In this document: piece by piece, positions 8,436-16,688 of the stretch
Layout of the letters: each line of letters opens with the position of its first letter
Position numbering within the stretch: the first letter of the stretch is position 1
NCBI RefSeq assembly: GCF_900094925.1
Contig: NZ_FMAY01000005.1
Span: 186,001 to 250,000, forward strand
DNA: 64,000 nt
Direction of reading: 5' to 3'
Origin: Kosakonia oryzendophytica
Lineage (GTDB): Bacteria > Pseudomonadota > Gammaproteobacteria > Enterobacterales > Enterobacteriaceae
Translations under genes and position numbers: made by a program
Notes under the pieces: generated by a model
Seen by the model: the letters and a program-made list of their open reading frames with translations, nothing else
Told to the model about the DNA's origin: nothing
Database searches by the model: none

Positions 8436-9445
8436 CAGTGATACCCCTCGCCAGGTTGCACTTTGCCGCGGAACACGTAGTAGCTCCACAACGTGTAAAT
8501 CAGAATAATTGGAATGATCAGCAGCGCGCCGACCAGCATAAAGCCCTGGCTCTGCGCGGGTGCTGCCGCCTGCCATAGGGTGATATCTGGCGGAATAATG
8601 TGTGGCCAGATACTGATGCCAAGGCCGCTAAAACCAAGGAAAATCAACCACAGTGTCTGTACAAAAGGCAAGGTGTGGTAATCCGGATTGTTGAGGCTAC
8701 GCCATAACCAAAGACTCAGCGCTACCACCAACAGCGGTACCGGTGAGAAGAAGTAGAGGTTTGGCAGACTAAACCAGCGATCGGCAATCGCCGCATGTGT
8801 CAACGGCGTCCACAGGCTGATAACAGCAATAACTGCCAGCAGCGCCAGCAATAATCGCTTCGATGCATGACGCATTTTTTCCTGTAACGGGCCATTGCTT
8901 TTCATCACCAGCCAGCTTGCCCCCAGCAAGGCATAGGCGATCACCAGGCCCACCCCGCAAAACAGGGTGAAAGGTGTTAACCAGTCCAGCGCACCGCCGC
9001 TGTAACTGCGCCCGGTGACGGAAAAGCCATTAATGACCGCTCCAACCACTACGCCCTGGGCAAACGTAGCAAGCAGTGAGCCCGACAAAAAAGCCTTATC
9101 CCAGAACGGTCGATGTGCAGGCGTGGCTTTAAAGCGGAATTCAAACGCCACGCCGCGGAAAATCAGCCCCAGTAGCATCAGTGTTAGCGGAATGGTCAGC
9201 GCATCCACAATCACCGCATAAGCCAGCGGAAATGCGCCGAACAATCCCGCGCCACCCAGCACCAGCCAGGTCTCATTGCCATCCCAGACCGGTGCAACGC
9301 TGTTGACCATCACATCCCGCTCATCGGCATCACGCGTCAGCGGAAAGAGAATGCCAATACCGAGATCAAAACCGTCCATCACGATGTACATCAAGGTGGC
9401 GAAGACAATAATGACGAACCAGATTAACGACAGATCGATACCCAT
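8435..9445 (-). CDS. cioB: Cytochrome bd-type quinol oxidase subunit II (CioB/CydB-like)
   Basis: A 336-residue membrane protein of the CydB family, about nine transmembrane helices. It begins MGIDLSLIWFVIIVFATLMY followed by VMDGFDLGIG, the hallmark CydB opening, and contains SVAPVWDGNETWLVLGG, the most conserved CydB block. It pairs with subunit I to reduce O2 at the inner membrane using ubiquinol. Its start overlaps the upstream cioA stop by one base (TAATG), and its stop overlaps the small-subunit gene. The operon organisation and the short Q-loop of subunit I point to the cyanide-insensitive CIO type rather than CydAB. Confidence 0.93.
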   Translation of the reverse strand: MGIDLSLIWFVIIVFATLMYIVMDGFDLGIGILFPLTRDADERDVMVNSVAPVWDGNETWLVLGGAGLFGAFPLAYAVIVDALTIPLTLMLLGLIFRGVAFEFRFKATPAHRPFWDKAFLSGSLLATFAQGVVVGAVINGFSVTGRSYSGGALDWLTPFTLFCGVGLVIAYALLGASWLVMKSNGPLQEKMRHASKRLLLALLAVIAVISLWTPLTHAAIADRWFSLPNLYFFSPVPLLVVALSLWLWRSLNNPDYHTLPFVQTLWLIFLGFSGLGISIWPHIIPPDITLWQAAAPAQSQGFMLVGALLIIPIILIYTLWSYYVFRGKVQPGEGYH

Positions 9446-10782
9446 TAGTGACTCTCCTTATGCCACGCCTGCGGGCCGTGGGTGATCAGGCGCACCATAT
9501 AGCTGTAGCCGACGCCAAAAACCGAACAGTAGACAATAAAAAACGCCAGCAGGCTGATGCTCATGTGCAGGTCGCCATGTGCCGAAACCGCATCTGCCGT
9601 ACGCAACAAACCGGACACGACCCACGGTTGTCTGCCAACCTCGGTGGTCACCCACCCGGCGAGAATGGCGATCAAGCCAGCGGGCCCCATCCACAAGGCA
9701 AAATGCAAAAATGGGCGAGACTGGTACAAACGCTGTTTGTAGCGCAACCACAGCGCGCCAACGCCCAGCGCAATCATCAGCACGCCCAGCCCGACCATCA
9801 CGCGGAATGACCAGAACACCAGCGGCGCGTAAGGGCGATCTTCTTTAGGAAACTCTTTCAGCGCCGGAACCTGCTTGTCCAGGCTGTGGGTGAGGATCAC
9901 GCTGCCCAGCGCCGGGATCGCCAGTGCGTAACGTGTGCGTTCCTGCGCCATATCCGGCAAGCCAAACAACAGCAGCGGGGTGGCTTCACCGGGCGGGTTT
10001 TCCCAGTGGCCTTCGATGGCGGCGATTTTTGCCGGTTGATATTCCAGCGTGTTGAGTCCGTGCATATCGCCAACCATCGCCTGAATCGGGGCCACGATCA
10101 GCGCCATCCACATCGCCATGGAGAACATTTTTCGCATGGCGGGGGTGTCGTTACCGCGCAGTAAATGCCAGGCAGCGGAAGCGCCGACAAACAGGGCGCT
10201 ACTGAGAAACGCCGCAATGGTCATATGCAGCAGACGATACGGGAACGAGGGGTTAAAGATCACCTTTAGCCAGTCGACCGGCACAACCTGGCCGTTTTCA
10301 ATCACAAACCCTTGCGGGGTATGCATCCAACTGTTGGACGCCAGGATCCAGAAGGTAGACATCAGCGTGCCGAGCGCCACCATGCAGGTGGCAAAGTAGT
10401 GAAGACCCGGTCCAACTTTGTTCCAACCAAACAGCATTACGCCCAGAAAACCCGCTTCAAGGAAAAACGCCGTCAGCACCTCATAAGTGAGCAGTGGTCC
10501 GGTAATGCTGCCGGCAAACTGGGAAAAACCGCTCCAGTTGGTGCCAAACTGGTATGCCATCACCAGCCCGGAAACCACGCCCATTCCGAAGTTAACGGCA
10601 AAGATTTTCGACCAGAAGTGATAGAGCGTGCGCCAGTCCGGGTTGCGGGTTTTCAGCCACAGCCCTTCAAGCACCGCCAGAAAGCTGGCGAGACCGATGG
10701 TGATCGCCGGGAAAATAATGTGAAAAGAAACCGTGAAGGCGAACTGTATTCTCGCCAGGTGAAACGCGTCTAAACCAAACAT
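9445..10782 (-). CDS. cioA: Cytochrome bd-type quinol oxidase subunit I (CioA/CydA-like, short Q-loop)
   Basis: A 445-residue haem-carrying subunit. It opens MFGLDAFHLARIQFAFTVSF and has the conserved haem and quinol segments FWSKIFAVNFGMGVVSGLVM, WILASNSWMHTPQG and GDMHGLNTLEYQPAKIAAIE. The Q-loop is short, with none of the C-terminal insertion of E. coli CydA (522 residues), which is typical of CioA proteins. The ATG at 10782 is chosen over a TTG four codons upstream because GGGG lies 6 bases before it and the family starts MFG. First gene of a three-gene, tightly overlapped operon. Family members allow respiration in cyanide or at low oxygen; that phenotype is inferred here. Confidence 0.93.
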   Translation of the reverse strand: MFGLDAFHLARIQFAFTVSFHIIFPAITIGLASFLAVLEGLWLKTRNPDWRTLYHFWSKIFAVNFGMGVVSGLVMAYQFGTNWSGFSQFAGSITGPLLTYEVLTAFFLEAGFLGVMLFGWNKVGPGLHYFATCMVALGTLMSTFWILASNSWMHTPQGFVIENGQVVPVDWLKVIFNPSFPYRLLHMTIAAFLSSALFVGASAAWHLLRGNDTPAMRKMFSMAMWMALIVAPIQAMVGDMHGLNTLEYQPAKIAAIEGHWENPPGEATPLLLFGLPDMAQERTRYALAIPALGSVILTHSLDKQVPALKEFPKEDRPYAPLVFWSFRVMVGLGVLMIALGVGALWLRYKQRLYQSRPFLHFALWMGPAGLIAILAGWVTTEVGRQPWVVSGLLRTADAVSAHGDLHMSISLLAFFIVYCSVFGVGYSYMVRLITHGPQAWHKESH

Positions 10783-11058
10783 GCACAACCCCAAATCAAA
10801 CGTTGTGGTGATTATGTTAATGAGCGCGAGCCTGAACTTGCAGAAACAGATTAGGGAAATTTTTCCATAACAGTTGCTCTGATAATGCTGTTTAGTGGCA
10901 TCTGATATAGCTATGCTGTTTCAGTGCCAATACGGGTAGGGCGTGTGGCGTGGTAGCCAAAATGTCTCTGTGTTAGATTTATTCTCTTCTAAGATTTTAC
11001 CAGGTTATGAATGGATCATAACCGTTAAGCCTGACTTCTCACCGGAAGGAGATGGACG

Positions 11059-12771
11059 TTGAAGGTTTATTTTTGCAATTCACTCGCGATTGACGGGCCA
11101 GAGGGTTTGTATTTGGTACCGGATAATATCGTCACTAACCACAGCGCACAGTGGAATGATTTCGGCTTTGAGATGATGTTTGCAGTTCATTATCACAGTC
11201 GTCGCCAAGAGACAGAATATATTGGTATGGCGCGATTTTTATGTCGCAGCCGGATGAATACCGCGAGTTATTTTACTGAGCACGGCGAGATTGTGCGTTC
11301 AGGGTTGTATGATATATCAAGGTTTATGCGCATCGATAACATCATCTCGCTAGGCAATGAGATTGATTACTACAAGATGCTGAATTACTTGAGAATGGAG
11401 TATCGTCTTGAACCGCTGGTGCTATTGAATAATTTATGCGACGCCAGCTATTACGCTCTGTTTCATAGTGAAACAGGGTTCAAAACATGGAACGGTTATA
11501 AAAATGCCTTTCTGCGCAATAAAACGACAGCGGAAACTTTATTAACAAAAGGGGTGAGTATCGCTGCGCCTGGCGCTATCGACTTAGCCCATCAAGACCT
11601 GACAATAGAAGAATTGGATCTACCTGAGACATTCGAACCGGTTAAATTTTCTTTCAGCCGCCGACGCAGTGGCGAGCTGACCGATAACATTAATATTATT
11701 ATCGGTAAAAACGGGCTTGGTAAGACCCTGGTGTTGAAAGAAATCATCAATAGCATCGCCGGGATCTCATTAGACAAAACCAACAATGGTAAATTCCTCA
11801 AACTCATTGTCGCCGCTTTCAGCCCCTTTGAAAATTTCCCTCATCGTGAAGAAATTCTCGATGAGATTGAAAAATTAGAACCCATCCAGATTCGCTCGTC
11901 AGAAGAAGAAGCCCGGCGTATAAAAATGCTCGACGCGTATACCTATATCGGTTTTCGCAACCCGCAACGGGTATTTGATACCGAGTGGCCAAAAGCGCAG
12001 TCGGTGATTGCGCTGCAAAAAATACTTGAGCATGAAAAAGTCTCTGCAAAACTCAAAGAGACCTCCCGGTTTACACTGCTGACGCAGACCCTTCGCCGGG
12101 CGCTCTCCTTTGATCATATTGCCTTAACCGACAAAAATGGGTTTCAGATCATCGTTGATCCGAACGACGATATCGACTTTGATGCCATCAATCTAAAAGC
12201 AGGCTTGTCTTTTATTCGCAATGGCGACGAAAAAGCCATGAGCTCAGGCCAGCTAATGTACGCCTATATGATACCGCCGCTTATCGCCCACATTGAGGAT
12301 GAGAGCCTGGTGCTGATTGATGAGCCGGAGCTTTACCTGCACCCGGAACTGGAAATTGGCCTGATCAAGATGCTAAAAACCCTGCTGCGTGAAACGCGTT
12401 CCTATGCAGTGATTGCCACCCACTCAGCGCTGATGGTACGAGAAATACATAAAAACCGCGTCACCATTTTGCAGGAAGGAAACGCGTCACAGCGTTCGAC
12501 ACGCGTGATGCAACCGCAAAGCGAAACCTTTGCCGCGTCTATTGAGCAGATCATTGGCGAAGCATTTAACGATTACTTCAGCAGCAAGCCGTTTGAAGAA
12601 GAGATCGATGCGCAAATCAGGAAATATGACTCTGCTGAAGAAGCAATAAGAATATTGTTCCCGAAATTGGGTTCAGACGGACAACAATATCTTTTCAGCA
12701 AGCTGGATAATTCACATTATACGTTGGGGGACAGGGATGAAAGCACTGAGCCATATGCGGATCCCGAATGA
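11059..12771 (+). CDS. AAA/ABC-type ATPase of a Septu-like defence pair (PtuA-like)
   Basis: A 570-residue ATPase. Walker A is GKNGLGKT at residues 216-223, the ABC signature is SSGQ at 395-398, Walker B is LVLIDEPE at 417-424 with catalytic E422, and the H-loop is in IATHSALM with H455. This SMC/OLD-like order is that of PtuA and related AAA_15/21 ATPases. The first 190 residues are an extra region with no motif I recognise (FGFEMMFAVHYHS). Translation starts at TTG 11059, 7 bases after AAGGAG; the nearby ATG at 11052 is out of frame and closes quickly. The 3' end overlaps the HNH gene by 35 bp. Base composition looks more AT-rich than the flanks. With the HNH partner it fits Septu antiphage systems, in which the nuclease is controlled by the ATPase. 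Confidence 0.82.
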   Translation: MKVYFCNSLAIDGPEGLYLVPDNIVTNHSAQWNDFGFEMMFAVHYHSRRQETEYIGMARFLCRSRMNTASYFTEHGEIVRSGLYDISRFMRIDNIISLGNEIDYYKMLNYLRMEYRLEPLVLLNNLCDASYYALFHSETGFKTWNGYKNAFLRNKTTAETLLTKGVSIAAPGAIDLAHQDLTIEELDLPETFEPVKFSFSRRRSGELTDNINIIIGKNGLGKTLVLKEIINSIAGISLDKTNNGKFLKLIVAAFSPFENFPHREEILDEIEKLEPIQIRSSEEEARRIKMLDAYTYIGFRNPQRVFDTEWPKAQSVIALQKILEHEKVSAKLKETSRFTLLTQTLRRALSFDHIALTDKNGFQIIVDPNDDIDFDAINLKAGLSFIRNGDEKAMSSGQLMYAYMIPPLIAHIEDESLVLIDEPELYLHPELEIGLIKMLKTLLRETRSYAVIATHSALMVREIHKNRVTILQEGNASQRSTRVMQPQSETFAASIEQIIGEAFNDYFSSKPFEEEIDAQIRKYDSAEEAIRILFPKLGSDGQQYLFSKLDNSHYTLGDRDESTEPYADPE

Positions 12772-13690
12772 TGACAGTTGGTTAGCGCTGGCGCTGGATT
12801 CTGACAAAGATAAAGTTCCACAGTTGCATGCTATTTCTGCACGTTTACGTGTTCGCTACCCTCAGTATGATCGTATTATTCAAAGGTACACAGTCAGGCC
12901 AGCGAACAGTATTTTCAAGAATGGCGATGATTTTGGGCCTGAAAAAGAGTTATTAAACCATTTTTACAATTCTGCACCTGCAAACCTGGGTGCTGAGTTA
13001 TCGCGCCGTCGTAATAATAATGACCTTTCTGAATGCCCTTATTGTGGCTACCCGGAAAAACCTAACACGCTGGATCATTTTATCCCTGAAAGTGACTGGC
13101 CTGAGTTTTCCATTTATCCCGATAACTTAGTTCCGCAATGCATATATTGCGCGCGAATTAAAAGCAAACGCTATTATTCAGACGATGAAAGGCGATGCTT
13201 TTTTATTCATCCCTTTTATTCCGCTCTCCTTGAAGGGACACGCTTTGTCATTCAACTCTCATTAAGGCGTATTGAGCCGGATACGGTCACGGTAATAGGT
13301 GACCCGACATTCACTGTTCCTCCTGACACGTCGGAGGAAAATCGCAGACGCATTAAATTGCATATTGATAGTTTACGTATTGCTGAGCGTATCCGGGAAT
13401 ATTGTTGGCAGGAGCATAACAACCTCAAAAATTTTATTGAGAAAGGCAATCAGACCCATAACCCGGTCAATGTGGACGGCTACTGCCGGGCACAACGCGA
13501 TAGCGCTCTGGTGGCAGTGGGCATGGCTGAACGCATTAACGAACCTGATTATCCGCACTGGGCTTCAGCCTATTACGTGGCATTAATTCGCAATACGGCG
13601 GTGATGGATTACTACAAAAGCCTGGTGGTCGCACCGCCTGCGACGTCAATCGCGCCGGTTGCCAGAGCGACCGCAAACGTGCCGCTGTAG
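12737..13690 (+). CDS. HNH endonuclease of a Septu-like defence pair (PtuB-like)
   Basis: A 317-residue protein with a zinc-stabilised HNH nuclease core: C100-x2-C103 (CPYCGYPEKP), D113-H114 (LDHFIPE), N130 (YPDNLVP) and C135-x2-C138 (CIYCARIKSKRYY). The rest, about residues 150-317, is helical with no known motif. The start overlaps the ATPase end by 35 bp, so the two are co-translated. A second in-frame ATG at 12755 (MRIPNDD) is possible; 12737 has GGGGACAGGG directly before it. ATPase plus HNH nuclease as a sole pair is the composition of Septu (PtuA/PtuB). No reverse transcriptase or retron RNA is seen nearby, so it is not a retron-associated version. Confidence 0.82.
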   Translation: MKALSHMRIPNDDSWLALALDSDKDKVPQLHAISARLRVRYPQYDRIIQRYTVRPANSIFKNGDDFGPEKELLNHFYNSAPANLGAELSRRRNNNDLSECPYCGYPEKPNTLDHFIPESDWPEFSIYPDNLVPQCIYCARIKSKRYYSDDERRCFFIHPFYSALLEGTRFVIQLSLRRIEPDTVTVIGDPTFTVPPDTSEENRRRIKLHIDSLRIAERIREYCWQEHNNLKNFIEKGNQTHNPVNVDGYCRAQRDSALVAVGMAERINEPDYPHWASAYYVALIRNTAVMDYYKSLVVAPPATSIAPVARATANVPL

Positions 13691-13774
13691 AGGATTATTT
13701 GCAACATAATTATAACAGGCGCTGTTTTTTGTCGTAATATTCATAACTGATATGAAAAGGAACGCTCCCGTTAT

Positions 13775-15181
13775 ATGAAAAAATACCAGCGCCTGGCGCA
13801 GCAAATCAGTGAACAGATTGAACTGGGCGTCTGGCGGCCGGGAGAGAAACTGCCGTCGCTGCGTGAGCAGGTCACCAGCAGCGGGCTGAGTTTTATGACC
13901 GTCGGTCATGCGTACCAGTTGCTGGAAAGCCAAGGGCGGGTGATTGCCCGCCCGCAATCCGGGTATTTCGTAGCGCCCGCGCCGGGCACGCCTCGCGCGC
14001 CGGAGATGAAAGTGACCCGCGATGAAGCGGTGGATATCAACACCTATATTTTTGACGTGTTACAGGCAAGCTGTGACGCTTCCGTGTTGCCGTTCGGCTC
14101 CGCCTTCCCGGACCCCAAACTGTTCCCGATGCCGCAACTTAATCGCTCGCTGGCGAAAGTAAGCAAAAGCGCTGCCGCCATGAGCGTGATAGAGAACCTG
14201 CCACCGGGCAACAGTCAGCTTCGTCATGCTATCGCCCGGCGCTATGCCCGCCAGGGTATGAATGTCTCGCCAGATGAAATCGTGATTACCGCCGGGGCGC
14301 TGGAGGCTCTGAATCTCAGCTTACAAGCCGTCACGGAGCCAGGCGACTGGGTGATTATTGAAAGCCCGTGCTTTTATGGCGCATTACAGGCGCTGGAACG
14401 CCTGAAACTGAAAGCGTTGTCGGTACCAACAGATGTGAAAGAGGGCATTGATCTGGATGCGCTGGCGCAGGCGCTGACAGAGTACCCGGTCAAGGCATGC
14501 TGGCTGATGACCAACAGCCAGAACCCGTTGGGTTTTACCCTCAGCGCGGAAAAAAAAGCGCGACTGGTCGCGCTGCTGGCCGCGCATAACGTCACGCTGA
14601 TTGAAGATGATGTTTACAGCGAACTCTATTACGGCCGTGAACAGCCGTTGCCTGCCAAAGCGTGGGATAAACAGGAGATAACGCTGCACTGCTCCTCGTT
14701 TTCCAAATGCCTGGTGGCGGGGTTTCGTGTGGGCTGGGTCGCGGCAGGTCGCCATGCGAAGCGCATTCAGCAACTGCAACTGATGAGCACCTTATCTACC
14801 AGTTCTCCGCTGCAACTGGCACTGGTGGACTATCTCTCTACCCACCATTACGACGCCCATCTGCGCCGCCTGCGCAGGCAACTTGCGGAGCGTAAACATC
14901 TGGCCTGGCAGGCATTGCTGCGCCATTTACCGCCAGAGGTGAAAATTTACCGTAACGAAAGCGGCTATTTTTTATGGCTCGAATTGCCCGCCGGTCTGGA
15001 TGCGGGCGTTCTGAGCCAGCGAGCGCTGGCACACCATATCAGTATTGCGCCGGGCAAAATGTTTTCGACCACGGATAACTGGCGATCGTTTTTCCGCTTT
15101 AATTGTGCCTGGTCGTGGGGCGATAAAGAAGAACGCGCGGTCGTTCGCCTGGGGGAATTAATCCGCGACATGTTGAAATAA
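13775..15181 (+). CDS. ydcR: MocR-type regulator: GntR HTH fused to a PLP aminotransferase-like domain (YdcR)
   Basis: A 468-residue fusion protein of the MocR family. The N-terminal 70 residues form a GntR winged helix (LAQQISEQIELGVWRPGEKL then PSLREQVTSSGLSFMTVGHA). From about residue 100 on is a fold-type I aminotransferase domain that binds pyridoxal phosphate; the Schiff-base lysine is the K of SSFSKCLVAGFRVGW around residue 311. The gene lies just upstream of ydcSTUV-patD, as in E. coli, and is the likely regulator of that operon. MocR proteins usually sense PLP-linked amino compounds, fitting the polyamine/GABA theme of PatD; that link is inference. Confidence 0.9.
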   Translation: MKKYQRLAQQISEQIELGVWRPGEKLPSLREQVTSSGLSFMTVGHAYQLLESQGRVIARPQSGYFVAPAPGTPRAPEMKVTRDEAVDINTYIFDVLQASCDASVLPFGSAFPDPKLFPMPQLNRSLAKVSKSAAAMSVIENLPPGNSQLRHAIARRYARQGMNVSPDEIVITAGALEALNLSLQAVTEPGDWVIIESPCFYGALQALERLKLKALSVPTDVKEGIDLDALAQALTEYPVKACWLMTNSQNPLGFTLSAEKKARLVALLAAHNVTLIEDDVYSELYYGREQPLPAKAWDKQEITLHCSSFSKCLVAGFRVGWVAAGRHAKRIQQLQLMSTLSTSSPLQLALVDYLSTHHYDAHLRRLRRQLAERKHLAWQALLRHLPPEVKIYRNESGYFLWLELPAGLDAGVLSQRALAHHISIAPGKMFSTTDNWRSFFRFNCAWSWGDKEERAVVRLGELIRDMLK

Positions 15182-15528
15182 ACGTCGGCAAGTTGTTCTT
15201 ATTTTCTGAAGACACCATTCTCATTTTAAAAATAGCGACGGCGTAAACAGAGGTTACGTCGTCATTATTTTCTGCGCTTTCGTTGTGTGTATTCATAGGA
15301 AATGTGAATAGCAACACAGATTAACGTGCCATCGCTAACCCCTTGTCTATACTCTAAAAGACCGCGGCTTATTATTTTCATAATTAACGTAATGCGGAGT
15401 CAGTCACATCCTGGCGAAATTTCTGATGGGCGACATTCAGCCCGTCAGGCCGCCGACTATTTTTAGTAAGGGAGATATATTTACGGCAAGGCTGCCGCTC
15501 ATTTTTCATTGCGACAGGAGTAAAACCG
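15182..15528. other. ydcR-ydcS intergenic region (347 bp)
   Basis: No gene is seen here. It holds a candidate sigma-S type -10 at 15347-15353 and a long leader of about 165 bases before ydcS, ending in GACAGGAG ahead of the ydcS ATG. AT-rich blocks flank the promoter-like element. Confidence 0.5.
15347..15353 (+). promoter_or_regulatory. Candidate sigma-S type -10 element for ydcSTUV-patD
   Basis: CTATACT matches the extended -10 preferred by RpoS (CTATACT). It lies 176 bp upstream of ydcS. E. coli ydcS is known to be RpoS-dependent, which supports the reading, but the distance to the ATG is long and the start site is unproven. Confidence 0.4.
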
Positions 15529-16671
15529 ATGAGCAAGAAATTTGCCCGCAGCAGCCTGTGTGCGCTGGGTATCACTGTGATGACTGCACACGCAGCCGTG
15601 CCAACGGAAGTGGGACCCGGAGAAGGGCGGCTGGATATTATTGCCTGGCCGGGTTATATCGAGCGCGGCCAGACGGATAAGCAATATGACTGGGTCAGCC
15701 AGTTTGAAAGCGACACAGGCTGCGCGGTGAACGTGAAAACCGCCGCCACCTCCGATGAGATGGTCAGCCTGATGGCGAAAGGCGGTTATGACCTGGTCAC
15801 CGCCTCCGGCGATGCCTCGCTGCGATTGATCATGGGTAAGCGTGTGCAGCCGATTAACACGGCGCTTATCCCGAACTGGAATACCCTCGATCCGAAGCTG
15901 GTGAAAGGTCAGTGGTTCAATGTGGACGGTAAGGTTTACGGCACGCCCTATCAGTGGGGCCCGAACCTGCTGATGTACAACACCAAAACCTTCCCGACAC
16001 CGCCAGATAGCTGGTCTGTGGTTTTTGTGCAGCAAAATCTCCCCGACGGTAAAAGCAACAAAGGCCGCGTACAGGCTTACGATGGCCCCATCTACATTGC
16101 CGATGCGGCGCTGTTCCTGAAAGCCACACAACCGCAGCTCGGCATCAGCGATCCCTACCAGCTTACAGAAGCGCAATACCAGGCGGTGTTGAAAGTGCTG
16201 CGCGATCAGCATCTCCTGATCCACCGTTACTGGCATGACACCACCGTGCAAATGAGCGACTTCAAAAATGAAGGCGTTGTGGCCTCCAGCGCCTGGCCTT
16301 ATCAGGCCAATGCCCTGAAAGGTGAGAATCAGCCCATCGCCACCGTGTTCCCGAAAGAAGGGGTAACCGGCTGGGCCGACACCACCATGCTGCACGCACA
16401 GGCGAAACACCCAAACTGCGCCTACAAATGGATGAACTGGTCGCTGACGCCAAAAGTCCAGGGGGATGTGGCGGCCTGGTTTGGTTCACTGCCGGTGGTG
16501 CCACAAGGGTGTAAAGCCAGTGCCTTGCTGGGCGAAAACGGCTGTGAAACAAACGGCTACAGTTTCTTCGACAAAATCGCTTTCTGGAAAACACCGGTGG
16601 CTGAAGGCGGTAAATATGTGCCTTATAGCCGCTGGACGCAGGATTACATCGCCATTATGGGCGGCCGCTAA
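15529..16671 (+). CDS. ydcS: Periplasmic substrate-binding protein YdcS (polyamine/PotD-like)
   Basis: A 380-residue periplasmic binding protein with a signal peptide (MSKKFARSSLCALGITVM, cut near THAHA-like AHA/AV). The mature protein has the PotD-like fold: IIAWPGYIERGQTDKQYDW, a segment for binding an extended amine, and GTPYQWGPNLLMYNTKTF. It closely follows E. coli YdcS, which is also described as having poly-3-hydroxybutyrate synthase activity. It is first in the operon ydcSTUV-patD (17 bp to ydcT). Presence of patD at the end implies uptake of putrescine or a related amine; that substrate is inferred. GACAGGAG precedes the ATG. Confidence 0.93.
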   Translation: MSKKFARSSLCALGITVMTAHAAVPTEVGPGEGRLDIIAWPGYIERGQTDKQYDWVSQFESDTGCAVNVKTAATSDEMVSLMAKGGYDLVTASGDASLRLIMGKRVQPINTALIPNWNTLDPKLVKGQWFNVDGKVYGTPYQWGPNLLMYNTKTFPTPPDSWSVVFVQQNLPDGKSNKGRVQAYDGPIYIADAALFLKATQPQLGISDPYQLTEAQYQAVLKVLRDQHLLIHRYWHDTTVQMSDFKNEGVVASSAWPYQANALKGENQPIATVFPKEGVTGWADTTMLHAQAKHPNCAYKWMNWSLTPKVQGDVAAWFGSLPVVPQGCKASALLGENGCETNGYSFFDKIAFWKTPVAEGGKYVPYSRWTQDYIAIMGGR

Positions 16672-16688
16672 TCTGCCGGGAGCGACGC

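Noticed and set aside
11059-13690. Possible retron associated with the PtuAB-like pair
   Set aside because: Neither a reverse transcriptase gene nor a retron RNA-like region is present near the pair.
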